DNA from: JAFGNW01 sp964618515
GTDB taxonomy: Bacteria; Zixibacteria; MSB-5A5; GN15; FEB-12
NCBI GenBank assembly: GCA_964618515.1
Contig: CAZUAS010000060.1
Span: forward strand, 1 to 17,426
DNA length: 17,426 nt
Direction of reading: 5' to 3'
The position numbers and the translations under genes are program-made. Each line of letters starts with the position of its first letter. Within the stretch, counting starts at the first letter, position 1. Below are positions 1 to 8,005 of the stretch, one piece after another. The notes beneath the pieces are model-generated. The model was not told the origin of the DNA and did no database searches. It saw nothing but the letters and a program-made list of their open reading frames with translations.

Positions 1-67
1 TTTCTTTGTCATAACCGACAGCGAGGGGAATGTCGGCCGCGGGAAATTTCTATTAATCCGTAACTGA
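1..67 (+). CDS. 3' end of an unidentified upstream gene (partial)
   Basis: Reading from base 2, an open frame gives FFVITDSEGNVGRGKFLLIRN and stops at TGA 65-67. That stop shares its last base with the ATG of the next gene (TGATG), the same coupling style seen throughout this operon, which is the main reason to believe the frame. Only 21 residues are visible, too few to assign a family. By position it is probably another member of the glycan operon. Confidence 0.45.
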   Translation, partial: FFVITDSEGNVGRGKFLLIRN

Positions 68-993
68 TGCAGATTGAACGTTACACCTTGAAAGACCTTC
101 CGGAAGACTTAATCTCCCGGTTGAATGCTTACTCCCTGTTTACCTCGACCGGGTTTACAGCTCTCTGGGAAACCCTCGGAGGCAGGGCTGTTTTTGACGC
201 CGTGGTGGAAAACCATAAGGTCCTGGCCGTTCTTCCCGGCATCGAGTTCGGCCGGGGTTTTTATCGAAGATATCAGGCCCTGCCGGACGGCTTGTACTGT
301 CGCATCCTTAATAACACGGATGATGATGTTGACGTAAAGAAAATTGTTAGAACCTTGTTCTCGGCCCTGGTGAAGCGCGGTTATATGAAGCTGCATATCA
401 GCGATTATTACAGGTTATTTGAAAGCCACCCTTCATTTCAGACGCTGGCCTGCCAGACCACTCTGGCGGATATTTCAGCCGCTGACTGGCAGCCGCCGGA
501 CAAAAAAATCCGATCGGAAATACGCAAGGCCGAAAGGGAACGCATCGTGATAGAAAAATTTGAAGCCGAAAAGCATTTTGACAAGTTCATACCCCTTATG
601 AGACAGACGGAAAAGAGACATGGTCGAAGGCCGAAGTACACACCGTCTTTTTTCGAGGCGCTGGCCCGGCTGGTTCGGGAAGATGCCCGGGTCTGGTGGG
701 TTTATGTTGATGCCGGCGATGAAGCCGTGGCGTCGCATATTTACCTTATCGATGACGATATGGCTCTCAACTGGCAGATATATTTCAACAAAAAATTTTC
801 GTCGCTTAAATCCAACCAGTATATTCTATATTCGGTGGCTCGTCAGCTGGCGGCGAGGGGAGTGCGATATTTGAACTTCGGAGCCACTCCCGACGATGCG
901 GTAGGACTGGAAAAATATAAAAATAAATGGGGTGGGAAAAACTACCGGTATCCTTGTTACCGGTATTTATCCTGGCTGGGCAGACTGTGGTGA
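67..993 (+). CDS. FemAB/GNAT-like acyltransferase of a surface-glycan operon
   Basis: The 308-residue product looks like the GNAT-fold acyltransferases of the FemAB / BioF2-like group, which transfer an acyl or aminoacyl group to a sugar or peptidoglycan-linked acceptor in the cytoplasm. The best signature is the C-terminal segment LNFGATPDDAVGLEKYKNKW (residues 269-288), the family's typical 'L-[DN]-[FL]-G ... [LF]-x-x-[FY]-K-x-x-[FW]-G' end. Before it come the helix-rich KIRSEIRKAERERI stretch and a predicted strand with VASHIYLIDDDMALNWQIYFN. No signal peptide or membrane segment is visible. ATG 67 overlaps the preceding stop, and its own stop overlaps the next GTG, so it is co-translated with the glycosyltransferases. 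This suggests a role in glycan decoration. The substrate cannot be told from sequence. Confidence 0.75.
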   Translation: MQIERYTLKDLPEDLISRLNAYSLFTSTGFTALWETLGGRAVFDAVVENHKVLAVLPGIEFGRGFYRRYQALPDGLYCRILNNTDDDVDVKKIVRTLFSALVKRGYMKLHISDYYRLFESHPSFQTLACQTTLADISAADWQPPDKKIRSEIRKAERERIVIEKFEAEKHFDKFIPLMRQTEKRHGRRPKYTPSFFEALARLVREDARVWWVYVDAGDEAVASHIYLIDDDMALNWQIYFNKKFSSLKSNQYILYSVARQLAARGVRYLNFGATPDDAVGLEKYKNKWGGKNYRYPCYRYLSWLGRLW

Positions 994-2069
994 AAGAAAA
1001 GAAACTTAAAGTACTGGTGCTGGCGGACAGCCGGGCTTTTCATACCGAACGCTACGTGACGGAGTTACGACGGCAGGGCTGTCACGTTTTGCCGGCCTCG
1101 CTGGAGCGGGGGGAAATGCATCATTACCTCTTGAAAAGCCGCGGCTTTATCTCGAAACTTCATTACATCATGGCAGCCACCGAGGTGCGGGGGATAATTC
1201 GACGTTTCCAGCCGGATATTATTAATCCCCATTATGTATCGGGGTACGGTTTTACCGCCGCCCTGGCCGGTGCCCGACGTTTTGCCCCGGTTCTTTTGCA
1301 CCTGTGGGGGTCGGATATACTTATTGTCCCCGGCAAATCCGTCTTTCATCGCCGTAAAATCGTTTACGGGCTGAACCAGGCTAATTTTGTCATGGCCGAT
1401 TCCGATTATCTGCTTCAGATAGCCCGGCAAATAAGTCCTTTCGAGGCCAGCGCCGTCATTCCATGGGGGATGGAAAAAAGATATCTGCAGTACCATAAAT
1501 CTGATTATACCTTTTCGAAGCCACTTAAAATCATCATCCCCCGCCGTCATGAAAAAATTTATAATAATCTTTTCATTGTTCAGGCGCTGGCGCCTTTGGT
1601 CAACGCCGGGCGGGTGGCCCTCACTTTTCCCGATTTCGGCACCCTGGCCGGACATTTTCTGGTCAACGCCCGCACCCTGGTGGGGGAAAAGTTGAACGTT
1701 TATAAGAAGATGGACCGCGAAGATTTCCTGGCCTGCACCGCCCGGCACGATGTTTATCTGTCCAGCGCCATATCCGATTCCTCCCCGGCTTCGATGATTG
1801 AAGCCATGGGTCTGGGATTGATTCCCGTAGCCGCGGATATTCCCGGCATCAAGGAATGGTTGACGCCCGACACCGGTTTCGTCTACGAGCTTTATAACGG
1901 CGAACAACTGCGGGAAATCATTACCCGCCTTCTGGAGAGTAACGATTACCTGAAAAAACTTCGCCGGGATAACCTGGAAAAAGTCAAAAAGCAGGCGCTT
2001 TTCGAAGATAATATGACCAGAACAATCGAGATAATGCACCGGCTGGCGGCGACCTGGAGAAAGAAGTGA
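990..2069 (+). CDS. GT4-type glycosyltransferase
   Basis: The 359-residue product is a GT-B fold, GT4-like transferase that would add a sugar from a nucleotide-sugar donor to a lipid-linked glycan at the cytoplasmic face. It starts with a Rossmann strand (KLKVLVLADSRAFHTERYV), has HLWGSD at residues 104-109, and ends with the donor-binding segment SDSSPASMIEAMGLG. In that segment the usual E-x7-E pair reads D263-x7-E271. I chose GTG 990 rather than the upstream ATG at 927. The GTG overlaps the stop of the previous gene (GTGA), the following gene uses the same GTGA junction, and residues encoded from 927 to 989 are the out-of-frame shadow of the acyltransferase tail. A 324-residue antisense frame lies opposite but has no family features. 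Confidence 0.82.
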   Translation: MKEKKLKVLVLADSRAFHTERYVTELRRQGCHVLPASLERGEMHHYLLKSRGFISKLHYIMAATEVRGIIRRFQPDIINPHYVSGYGFTAALAGARRFAPVLLHLWGSDILIVPGKSVFHRRKIVYGLNQANFVMADSDYLLQIARQISPFEASAVIPWGMEKRYLQYHKSDYTFSKPLKIIIPRRHEKIYNNLFIVQALAPLVNAGRVALTFPDFGTLAGHFLVNARTLVGEKLNVYKKMDREDFLACTARHDVYLSSAISDSSPASMIEAMGLGLIPVAADIPGIKEWLTPDTGFVYELYNGEQLREIITRLLESNDYLKKLRRDNLEKVKKQALFEDNMTRTIEIMHRLAATWRKK

Positions 2070-3304
2070 AAAAGATTCTCCTGATATGTTATTACTTTCC
2101 GCCTCTGGGATTGGGCGGGGTAGGGCGTCCCTTGAATCTTTTTAAAAAACTACCCGGGTTTCAGTATGATTGTCATATTCTCACGGTCAAACCGGTAACT
2201 TATCGTCACTACGAACCGGAACTTCTGGAAGGTCTCGATACAAATCGGATTTTCCGCTCCGGTTCACGTGACCCGCAACGCCTCATGTATCTTCTGGGGA
2301 TAAGAAAAGTCAGTTCCGGGATGATTGAGAGCGGTCATAAAGTGTCCGAACGATTTTTCCCAGATTCGAAAGAGGGCTGGGTTAAACCGGCTATAAGGTT
2401 GGGGCGAACGTTGCTTAATAATTACCGCTATAACGCAGTTATTTCGACCTCACCGCCGGTCTCGTCGCATCTGGTAGCCCGACGACTGGCCGCCGAATAC
2501 GGCGTTCCCTGGGTGGCTGATTTCCGTGATTTCTGGACCAGTTACAAAATTGAGGCGACCTACACCGGTGGAAAAAATATTCAAAAAGGATTAAAACTGC
2601 TTGCGGACATAAAGAAGGAAACCGCCGCCCTTACGGTTGTAAATCGTACCCTGGCGGAATATTTTAACACCGATGAAATAATTCCTAACGGATACGATGA
2701 CGACCTTGCTGAGCTCTGGCGTGAACCGCAGGATACGAAATATTTTCATATCGGCTTGTTAGGGCATCAGCACGAAGATAAAGCTGTTACACCGTTCTTT
2801 GAAGTTTTATCCCATCTTAAGACATCAGCCCCCTCGGTATTCGATAGAGTAAGGATAATCCAGGTGGGACAGGTGGACCGGGTCTGGTTTGAACAGTCTC
2901 TTGACAGGTTTGGTTTAAAAGACAAATGTGCGATACATGGTTTTAAAGAAAGGAAAGAGACTGTCCGCATACTATCGGAGGTATCGCTTTTTTATATCGG
3001 TCTGGAAGCGGCCGGGGAACAGAAAATTATGCCGGCGCGTATGTACGACCTACTGGCGTCGGGACGCCAGATTATAGCTTATGTTGCAAGGGAAAGTGAA
3101 ATTGCCCGTTTACTGGACGAAACCGGGGCGGGGATGTTTTTTGATGATACAACAATTATGGCCGCGGTTGCATTCCTGCAGCGCCAGGTCGATTTATCCG
3201 GACAGGGAAAACTGCCGATAAAGCCTCTACCCGCATATGCCCGGTCTTATTCTTCTTCAACTATGGCGGAAAAATTCGCCCGCCTTCTGGACAGGCTGAC
3301 ATGA
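2066..3304 (+). CDS. GT4-type glycosyltransferase with N-terminal YYFPP/GGVGRP motif
   Basis: The 412-residue product is a second GT-B glycosyltransferase. Its N-terminus KKILLICYYFPPLGLGGVGR is the acceptor-domain motif common to exopolysaccharide GT4 enzymes. WVADFRDFW lies at residues 149-157 and marks the end of the N-terminal domain. The C-terminal donor domain contains HIGLLGHQHEDKAVTPFFEV and the segment KIMPARMYDLLASGRQIIAY, which replaces the E-x7-E region of classical GT4 in this subfamily. It starts with GTG inside the previous stop (GTGA at 2066-2069), and its stop overlaps the next ATG (ATGA at 3301-3304). The specific sugar and linkage are not predictable. Confidence 0.83.
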   Translation: MKKILLICYYFPPLGLGGVGRPLNLFKKLPGFQYDCHILTVKPVTYRHYEPELLEGLDTNRIFRSGSRDPQRLMYLLGIRKVSSGMIESGHKVSERFFPDSKEGWVKPAIRLGRTLLNNYRYNAVISTSPPVSSHLVARRLAAEYGVPWVADFRDFWTSYKIEATYTGGKNIQKGLKLLADIKKETAALTVVNRTLAEYFNTDEIIPNGYDDDLAELWREPQDTKYFHIGLLGHQHEDKAVTPFFEVLSHLKTSAPSVFDRVRIIQVGQVDRVWFEQSLDRFGLKDKCAIHGFKERKETVRILSEVSLFYIGLEAAGEQKIMPARMYDLLASGRQIIAYVARESEIARLLDETGAGMFFDDTTIMAAVAFLQRQVDLSGQGKLPIKPLPAYARSYSSSTMAEKFARLLDRLT

Positions 3305-4179
3305 AAGGAACCGTTGTAGAAATATCAGCCATTGTTATCGCCTACCACGGTATGAAGTTTCTTCCCGACTGCCTCCGGACTCTCTCGGACGATCTGCGTT
3401 CGTTAAGTCATGAAATTATCGTGGTGGATAACGGTTCGAACGACGGTTCGGTTGCGTATGTTAAAGAGCATTATCCGGATATAAGCCTTATCGAAAACAA
3501 GACCAACCTTGGTTTTGCCAGGGCGGTCAATATCGGTCTGGAAAAGGCACAGGGGCGGTATCTTTATATTCTCAACCAGGATCTTCGTTTTCCCCCAGGC
3601 ACGGCCGTATCGCTCCTTGAACGCCTGAAAGCCGATGAAACGATCGGTTTAATCGGTCCCCGCTATATCGGTTTCGATGGGAAGCTTCAGAAAACAGCGC
3701 GGTCGTTTCCCTCGTACCGGCATATTTTTTTCCGGGCGCTGTTTCTTGACCGGCTGTTTCCGCGTCATCGCTGTTTCGCCGACTGGCGGATGGGCTGGTT
3801 TGATCATGAAACGGAAAAGTTCGTTGACCAGCCCATGGGCGCGGTGATGTTGATACCCCGGAGGGTAATGGAAGAAGTCGGAATACTTGATGAAAAGTTT
3901 CCCATTTTTTTCAACGATGTCGATTACTGCCGCCGCCTTAAAGCCGCTGGTTACCGGTTACTTTATTATCCCGGGGCAACGGTGGAACATTATGCCGGGG
4001 CGTCGGTGCGGCAGAAACCGCTTAAAATGCGAATAATATCCTCGCTGGCTTTGCTCCGTTATTTGAAAAAATATGCCCAGACCCGGGAATATCCGCTGGT
4101 GGTACTCTGCGCGGTGATACTCCTGGTTGGTTTGATCCCCCTCTCGATTGCGGCACTCTTCAAGAAAAAACCTTTATAA
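3301..4179 (+). CDS. GT2-family glycosyltransferase (WbbL/rhamnosyltransferase-like) with C-terminal membrane segment
   Basis: The 292-residue product has the GT-A fold pattern: SAIVIAYHGMKFLPDCLRTL, the nucleotide-binding VVDNGSNDGS at 41-50, NLGFARAVNIGLEKAQGRY at 69-87, then LNQDLRF. The metal-site D-x-D is read as N92-Q-D94, a variant common in WbbL-like enzymes. FNDVDYCRRLKAAGYRLLYY is the acceptor-side ED/DxD loop typical of rhamnosyltransferase-like GT2 proteins. A hydrophobic segment at about 264-286 (YPLVVLCAVILLVGLIPL) followed by KKK suggests membrane anchoring. It is the last gene of the plus-strand block and ends 9 nt before the convergent radical SAM gene. I see no convincing hairpin terminator between them. 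Confidence 0.87.
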   Translation: MKGTVVEISAIVIAYHGMKFLPDCLRTLSDDLRSLSHEIIVVDNGSNDGSVAYVKEHYPDISLIENKTNLGFARAVNIGLEKAQGRYLYILNQDLRFPPGTAVSLLERLKADETIGLIGPRYIGFDGKLQKTARSFPSYRHIFFRALFLDRLFPRHRCFADWRMGWFDHETEKFVDQPMGAVMLIPRRVMEEVGILDEKFPIFFNDVDYCRRLKAAGYRLLYYPGATVEHYAGASVRQKPLKMRIISSLALLRYLKKYAQTREYPLVVLCAVILLVGLIPLSIAALFKKKPL

Positions 4180-4188
4180 GTCCGGTTC

Positions 4189-5166
4189 TTAACGACGCAG
4201 CAGCGAGTTCAGCATATACCCGATGCGCCAGCGTTTTTCACCGCCGCTGTATGGTAGGTCGCAGTTCTTACAGGCTTGGTTAAGTTCGGGTTTGCGCTCG
4301 AGCAAGTTGTGTCGCAGTTGACGGTAAGGTCCGCCGTTCCATATTTCCATGATGGATTTCTCAAAAACATTACCCAGTATGGTGCGAGCCGCGGTATCCC
4401 GGCAACAGGCAACGCAATCGCCGTCGTAAGTAACCGCCAGCTGGGTCCAAGGATAGGGACAAAGGTGATAATGTTCTTCATCTTTCTCGTAGGGTAAATG
4501 ACCGCAAAAATTGTGAAACTGCCGGGAGGTGAACCGGACGTGCGAACGCAGGTCGCCGTCAAACAGCGCTCTTAATTGGGACAATGAAGCCTTCGGTTCA
4601 CTACCGGCGAAAGGAGCGATATCGTTGATACGCAGGTGAATATCAGGCCGGGTCTTTGCTTTTTCGGCCAGGTAACGCAGATTATCAAGGACAACAAAAT
4701 AATGACCTTTCTGGCCGCGGATGGTTTCGAATGTTTGTTCATCGGCGGCGAAGTCGATGGAAATATGAAAAACCCCCGACTGTGACAGGCGGTCAATCGT
4801 TGACCGGTCAAGTAACGTTCCGTTGGAGGCGAATACAGCAACGTATCCGGCTTTTGAAATCATTTCGATAAAAGTTATCATGTCCCGGTTTAAAAAAGGT
4901 TCACCATCAAGCGTCAGGTTAATTTTATCGTTACCGGGAGCCGCCTCTTTGACGCGGTCCAAAAAAAGCTGAAAGTGGTCCACCGTTAATTTACCATGGG
5001 AGCGTAACTTATGGTGGCCCGGGTCGCTCTGGGGACAGAACGAACAGCTTAGGTTACAGACATTGGTCGGTTCGATGGTGTACTGAAAGGGGGGATAACT
5101 TAAAAAGGTTGAACGCGTGAACCTGTAAGCCCAGCCCAGTTTAATTATATGCCGTATTTTGTTCAT
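4189..5166 (-). CDS. Radical SAM protein with SPASM-like C-terminal domain
   Basis: The 325-residue product has the radical SAM cluster motif C37-x3-C41-x2-C44 (CNLSCSFC), preceded by YTIEPTNV as in MoaA/PqqE-like enzymes. It is followed by LTLDGEPFLNRDMITFIEMI (the GGEP-like motif) and FHISIDF. The C-terminus carries C236, then C251, C254 and C255 in DGDCVACCRD, GNVFEKSIMEIWNGG, and C299-x2-C302: a SPASM-type site for extra Fe-S clusters. Such proteins carry out SAM-radical modification of peptides or small molecules, but the substrate here is unknown. The frame stays open upstream to 5397, running into the peptidase gene. I chose ATG 5166 because MNKIRHIIKLGWAYRFTRST begins like related proteins and the extension would overlap the neighbour by 119 nt. 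No strong Shine-Dalgarno is visible. Confidence 0.85.
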   Translation of the reverse strand: MNKIRHIIKLGWAYRFTRSTFLSYPPFQYTIEPTNVCNLSCSFCPQSDPGHHKLRSHGKLTVDHFQLFLDRVKEAAPGNDKINLTLDGEPFLNRDMITFIEMISKAGYVAVFASNGTLLDRSTIDRLSQSGVFHISIDFAADEQTFETIRGQKGHYFVVLDNLRYLAEKAKTRPDIHLRINDIAPFAGSEPKASLSQLRALFDGDLRSHVRFTSRQFHNFCGHLPYEKDEEHYHLCPYPWTQLAVTYDGDCVACCRDTAARTILGNVFEKSIMEIWNGGPYRQLRHNLLERKPELNQACKNCDLPYSGGEKRWRIGYMLNSLLRR

Positions 5167-5278
5167 CACCGGTTCGGTTTCATCATCTTTTGAATGCCGG
5201 AGCTCAAGATACGATTTTTTTAAGAGGAGAGCAAAGAAAAGACCATCGGCGGCCGCGTGGTTTTTTGTATCCGGATTA

Positions 5279-7594
5279 TCAGCGAAGCAGAACCATTTTC
5301 CGGGTCTGGTTGTAAACCGGGGTGCTGAGACGGTAAAAATAAATTCCGGCGGCGACTTGTCCTCCCTTGTCGTTGAGCCCGTGCCAGGTAATTTCATGTT
5401 TCCCGAAAGCCAGTTCGTCGTCGATTAGTGTGATGACTTTCTGTCCCAGGATATTATAAATCGAAAGATTGACATGCTGGCGGGATGACAGTTCGAAAGT
5501 TATGACTGTGCTCGGATTAAAGGGGTTGGGGTAATTCTGCGACAGGCTGAAAGACCCGGGTAATAACTCCGGCTGGTCGTCGACATCGGTCAACGATAAA
5601 TTAACATACTTTCCCTGGCTGACGGTAAAACCGGTTTTTAAAGCGGATATGGTATAAACTTTTTCAGGATTAAGGGGATTGACAAGGGTAACCCGGCCGT
5701 CATTATCGGTTAAGTAATCGCCGGCAAAGGCGGTATCTTCGAGGATTATAACCCGGCAGCCGGGTACCGGCAAATTAGCGGAAGTTACGATTACGGTCAT
5801 AGCCCGTTCATCTGTTTTATCAAGGAGAAGGTCTAATTTTTTTGGAATAGCAGCATAAATTTTTAACGAGGGATCGCCGTAAAAGTTCTGTCCCAGAATC
5901 AAATCACGGTAGTAATAATATATCCGCTTAGAAGCCTGCATGGCTTCGATAGCCGGTCTGTCCGGATGAGCGAAGAGGGAATCGAAAAATATCTGCTGTA
6001 AGAGGTAACTGCTGCCCACCCAGCCCCAGCGTGATTGAGCGATAAGAGCCACCGCCCCGCCCTTATGGGACAAAAGATACTGGCTCATATTGGTATTGTG
6101 GGCATAGCTGGGCTGGTCGAAATCAAAGGCCCCGGTGTTGCAGGCGAGGGAGTAGTAGAAAGATGGTTTATCAGGAGCCAGTATCGAGTCCAGCGAGCCG
6201 TGACCGCTTTCCTGCGGGGCACTCAGAAAATAATTTTTCGGCCATTCGTTATAGCCGGCGGAACGAACAACGAAACCATCGCTGCGGCCATGAGCAATGA
6301 TATTTATGATACCGAAACCTTCCTCTATGATGTCGTCCACTTCTTCGGGCAGAAGGTTGGATGGATTCAGGTCGTCACCGGTAGCCAGTTCCACACCACC
6401 GGTGGTGTCGATTTCGAAATTACCCGGGAAATGGTTCGCCACCCGGCCATGCTGCCCGCCACCACTGTAATCACGCATCTGGTCCGAAGAGAAAAAGAAA
6501 GTTCTCGCCAGGTACGACCGGTCTTCGGACCCGGGTTTAGTTTCATAGCATATTAGGTTATCAATGTAATTTATAACTTCTGTAGTATCGGAGAACGGGA
6601 GCCGTCCCACATACAACTCCGGTTCCAGATCGGGATTATCATCGTACTGTTCCCCCCAGACTCCGTCGCCGTCAACATCCCACTCCCCGGTCAGGTCGGC
6701 AAAATACAGGTCGCAAATCTGTAACTGGCCGGTGGACAGAAGTTCGTCGGTTCGGTAATGATATGCATAACGTACAGGCAGGTTGGTCTCGTCGCCGCCC
6801 AGAAGAACATATCGGCCGCCTTGGGAATGGAAAACCTTGAGATATTCGCGGAGTTTTTCAGCATCGTCACGTCCGCTGTAAGTCGAAAGGATCTCGTCGA
6901 TTGTGATAATGCCGGTGCGGTATCCCGTGGCGTTTTTGTAGTCGGCTAACGGGCCAAACGATGCGGCTAATGCCGGACAGGTGATGATAATGTAAGAGAT
7001 ATTTTCGGAAAGTGAATTTTGATGCAATGCTTTATTCTGCCTGGCCGGTACTGATATGCTTATCTCACTTTCAGGTAATAATTGTGCGGCGCTGACTATT
7101 CTGTTGCCAACATATATTTTTATTTCCTGATGGAAGGTAAGTCGTCCCAGGCTGTCCACTGTTACCGGGAAAAGCACGAGTCGGGCATAACGCGTATCCC
7201 CGTAGATATGCTCGCCTGTTACCATGACAGGTGCAAATCCGGCCGGGCTCAAGGTCGCGTGAGCGATTGGAGAACAGGTTTCTTCCAGTGCTGAAGTCAC
7301 CCGGTCGAGGAAGATATCGGCGGTTTCAAAGGTACCCGCCGGACAAGAATTTTCCGCCCGGTAGTGTAAATAATCGCTCTTTTCATCTTCGTTTAAGGCT
7401 ACCAGGTAATTCCGGCCGGCGAGTGTGACGTTCATCCCCACCGCCACCGGATGATAATCAACGCAGGTTACTTCCAACCGGTTATAATCAACCGTTACAT
7501 TTTCCGGGGAGAAGACAATAGTGGAAAAATCATCGGCATAGGCGACAGCTGTTAAAAACCAGATGGTCAGCCAAATGTATATATAGCGTTTCAT
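5279..7594 (-). CDS. Secreted C25 (gingipain-like) cysteine peptidase with type IX sorting domain
   Basis: The 771-residue product starts with a signal peptide (MKRYIYIWLTIWFLTAVAYA, cleavage likely after AYA at residue 20). After an N-terminal pro-region comes a caspase-like C25 domain: YVLLGGDETNLPVRY, the probable catalytic His435 in NIIAHGRSDGF, and Cys485 in YSLACNTGAFDF. An acidic DVDGDG loop nearby may bind calcium. A short Ig/carboxypeptidase-regulatory-like segment follows, then a C-terminal domain (about 682-771) starting SLSQNYPNPFNPST and ending AAGIYFYRL...KMVLLR, the type A sorting/FlgD-like module of FCB bacteria. This implies export across both membranes and surface anchoring or release. 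ATG 7594 was preferred over 7636 because the signal peptide starts there and AAAGG lies just upstream. It may be cotranscribed with the radical SAM gene 112 nt downstream. Confidence 0.88.
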   Translation of the reverse strand: MKRYIYIWLTIWFLTAVAYADDFSTIVFSPENVTVDYNRLEVTCVDYHPVAVGMNVTLAGRNYLVALNEDEKSDYLHYRAENSCPAGTFETADIFLDRVTSALEETCSPIAHATLSPAGFAPVMVTGEHIYGDTRYARLVLFPVTVDSLGRLTFHQEIKIYVGNRIVSAAQLLPESEISISVPARQNKALHQNSLSENISYIIITCPALAASFGPLADYKNATGYRTGIITIDEILSTYSGRDDAEKLREYLKVFHSQGGRYVLLGGDETNLPVRYAYHYRTDELLSTGQLQICDLYFADLTGEWDVDGDGVWGEQYDDNPDLEPELYVGRLPFSDTTEVINYIDNLICYETKPGSEDRSYLARTFFFSSDQMRDYSGGGQHGRVANHFPGNFEIDTTGGVELATGDDLNPSNLLPEEVDDIIEEGFGIINIIAHGRSDGFVVRSAGYNEWPKNYFLSAPQESGHGSLDSILAPDKPSFYYSLACNTGAFDFDQPSYAHNTNMSQYLLSHKGGAVALIAQSRWGWVGSSYLLQQIFFDSLFAHPDRPAIEAMQASKRIYYYYRDLILGQNFYGDPSLKIYAAIPKKLDLLLDKTDERAMTVIVTSANLPVPGCRVIILEDTAFAGDYLTDNDGRVTLVNPLNPEKVYTISALKTGFTVSQGKYVNLSLTDVDDQPELLPGSFSLSQNYPNPFNPSTVITFELSSRQHVNLSIYNILGQKVITLIDDELAFGKHEITWHGLNDKGGQVAAGIYFYRLSTPVYNQTRKMVLLR

Positions 7595-7655
7595 GTAACC
7601 TTTCGTTTCAAGCTGAATCCCGGTCTTAAAGGGCAAGAAGACTGCCGTACGGATG

Positions 7656-7677
7656 GTTTAAAAGTTTTCTTTAAAAC
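7656..7677. repeat. Imperfect inverted repeat upstream of the peptidase gene
   Basis: The arms GTTTAAAAG and CTTTAAAAC can pair at 8 of 9 positions around a TTTT loop, with one A-A mismatch. It sits 62-83 nt upstream of the peptidase start. It could be an operator-like palindrome or a weak RNA hairpin in the leader. In such AT-rich DNA it may also be chance. Confidence 0.3.
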
Positions 7678-7940
7678 ATTCTATTTTATTGATTAACAAT
7701 GGATTAGTAGAACAAATGAGGAGTTAAAGACTTTTATTTTTTAAAAATTTAAAATGCTGTAGAGATAAGTCAATATAATATGGGTTATTATAAATATGAA
7801 CTGATTGTCAAAAATAGTCTATGAAAGATGAGCAGGTATCAATCAATAAGTTAATAAAAATATAAAATTATTCTTTTATTATTCATTGAAATAATTGGAG
7901 TTAACAGTGTAATTTTTTTTATTTTTCTTTAAAAAACTTC

Positions 7941-7968
7941 TTGACTCTTGTGGAAAAAAAATGAAAAT
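7941..7968 (+). promoter_or_regulatory. Candidate sigma-70 promoter for mraZ and the dcw cluster
   Basis: A -35 box TTGACT (5 of 6 to TTGACA) at 7941-7946 is followed after 16 nt by GAAAAT (4 of 6 to TATAAT) at 7963-7968. Transcription would start near 7975, placing the MraZ repeats at and just after the start site, as in other mraZ promoters. The -10 match is modest, so the assignment rests partly on position. Confidence 0.42.
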
Positions 7969-7980
7969 TAAGGTAGTTTT

Positions 7981-8005
7981 TGGGTAGATATGGAGAGATG
8001 TGGAG
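7981..8005 (+). promoter_or_regulatory. Probable MraZ operator: three direct repeats with 10-nt period
   Basis: TGGGT (7981-7985), TGGAG (7991-7995) and TGGAG (8001-8005) are direct repeats each separated by 5 nt. MraZ is known to bind TGGGN repeats with 5-nt spacers upstream of its own gene, so spacing, orientation and place all fit. The array lies downstream of the candidate -10, and its last copy overlaps the mraZ Shine-Dalgarno sequence. Binding would be expected to repress mraZ and the downstream cluster. Confidence 0.62.

Noticed and set aside
1065..2039. Open frame of 324 codons on the minus strand
   Set aside because: It lies wholly opposite the GT4 gene, has low-complexity G/Q/I-rich content and no recognisable motif, while the plus-strand frame has clear GT-B features and coupled junctions.
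4171..4200. Terminator between the convergent GT2 and radical SAM genes
   Set aside because: Only 9 nt separate the stops and I found no GC-rich stem followed by T or A runs.
5167..5187. Tiny frame MMKPNR whose stop overlaps the radical SAM start
   Set aside because: Six codons with no Shine-Dalgarno; most likely chance, though a leader minicistron cannot be excluded.
5167..5397. N-terminal extension of the radical SAM gene by 77 codons
   Set aside because: It would overlap the peptidase gene by 119 nt, has no homology-like content, and MNKIRHII is a natural start.
6035..6556. Open frame of 173 codons on the plus strand inside the peptidase gene
   Set aside because: It is antisense to the C25 catalytic region with its His and Cys motifs; no family feature or ribosome binding site of its own.
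7787..7811. Minus-strand TTGACA and TATAAT upstream of the peptidase gene
   Set aside because: Both hexamers are perfect, but the spacer is 13 nt, too short for a standard sigma-70 promoter.
7949..7957. DnaA-box-like TGTGGAAAA near the mraZ promoter
   Set aside because: It fits the relaxed consensus TGTGNAWAA, but it is single and in A-rich DNA, with no neighbouring boxes or origin features.
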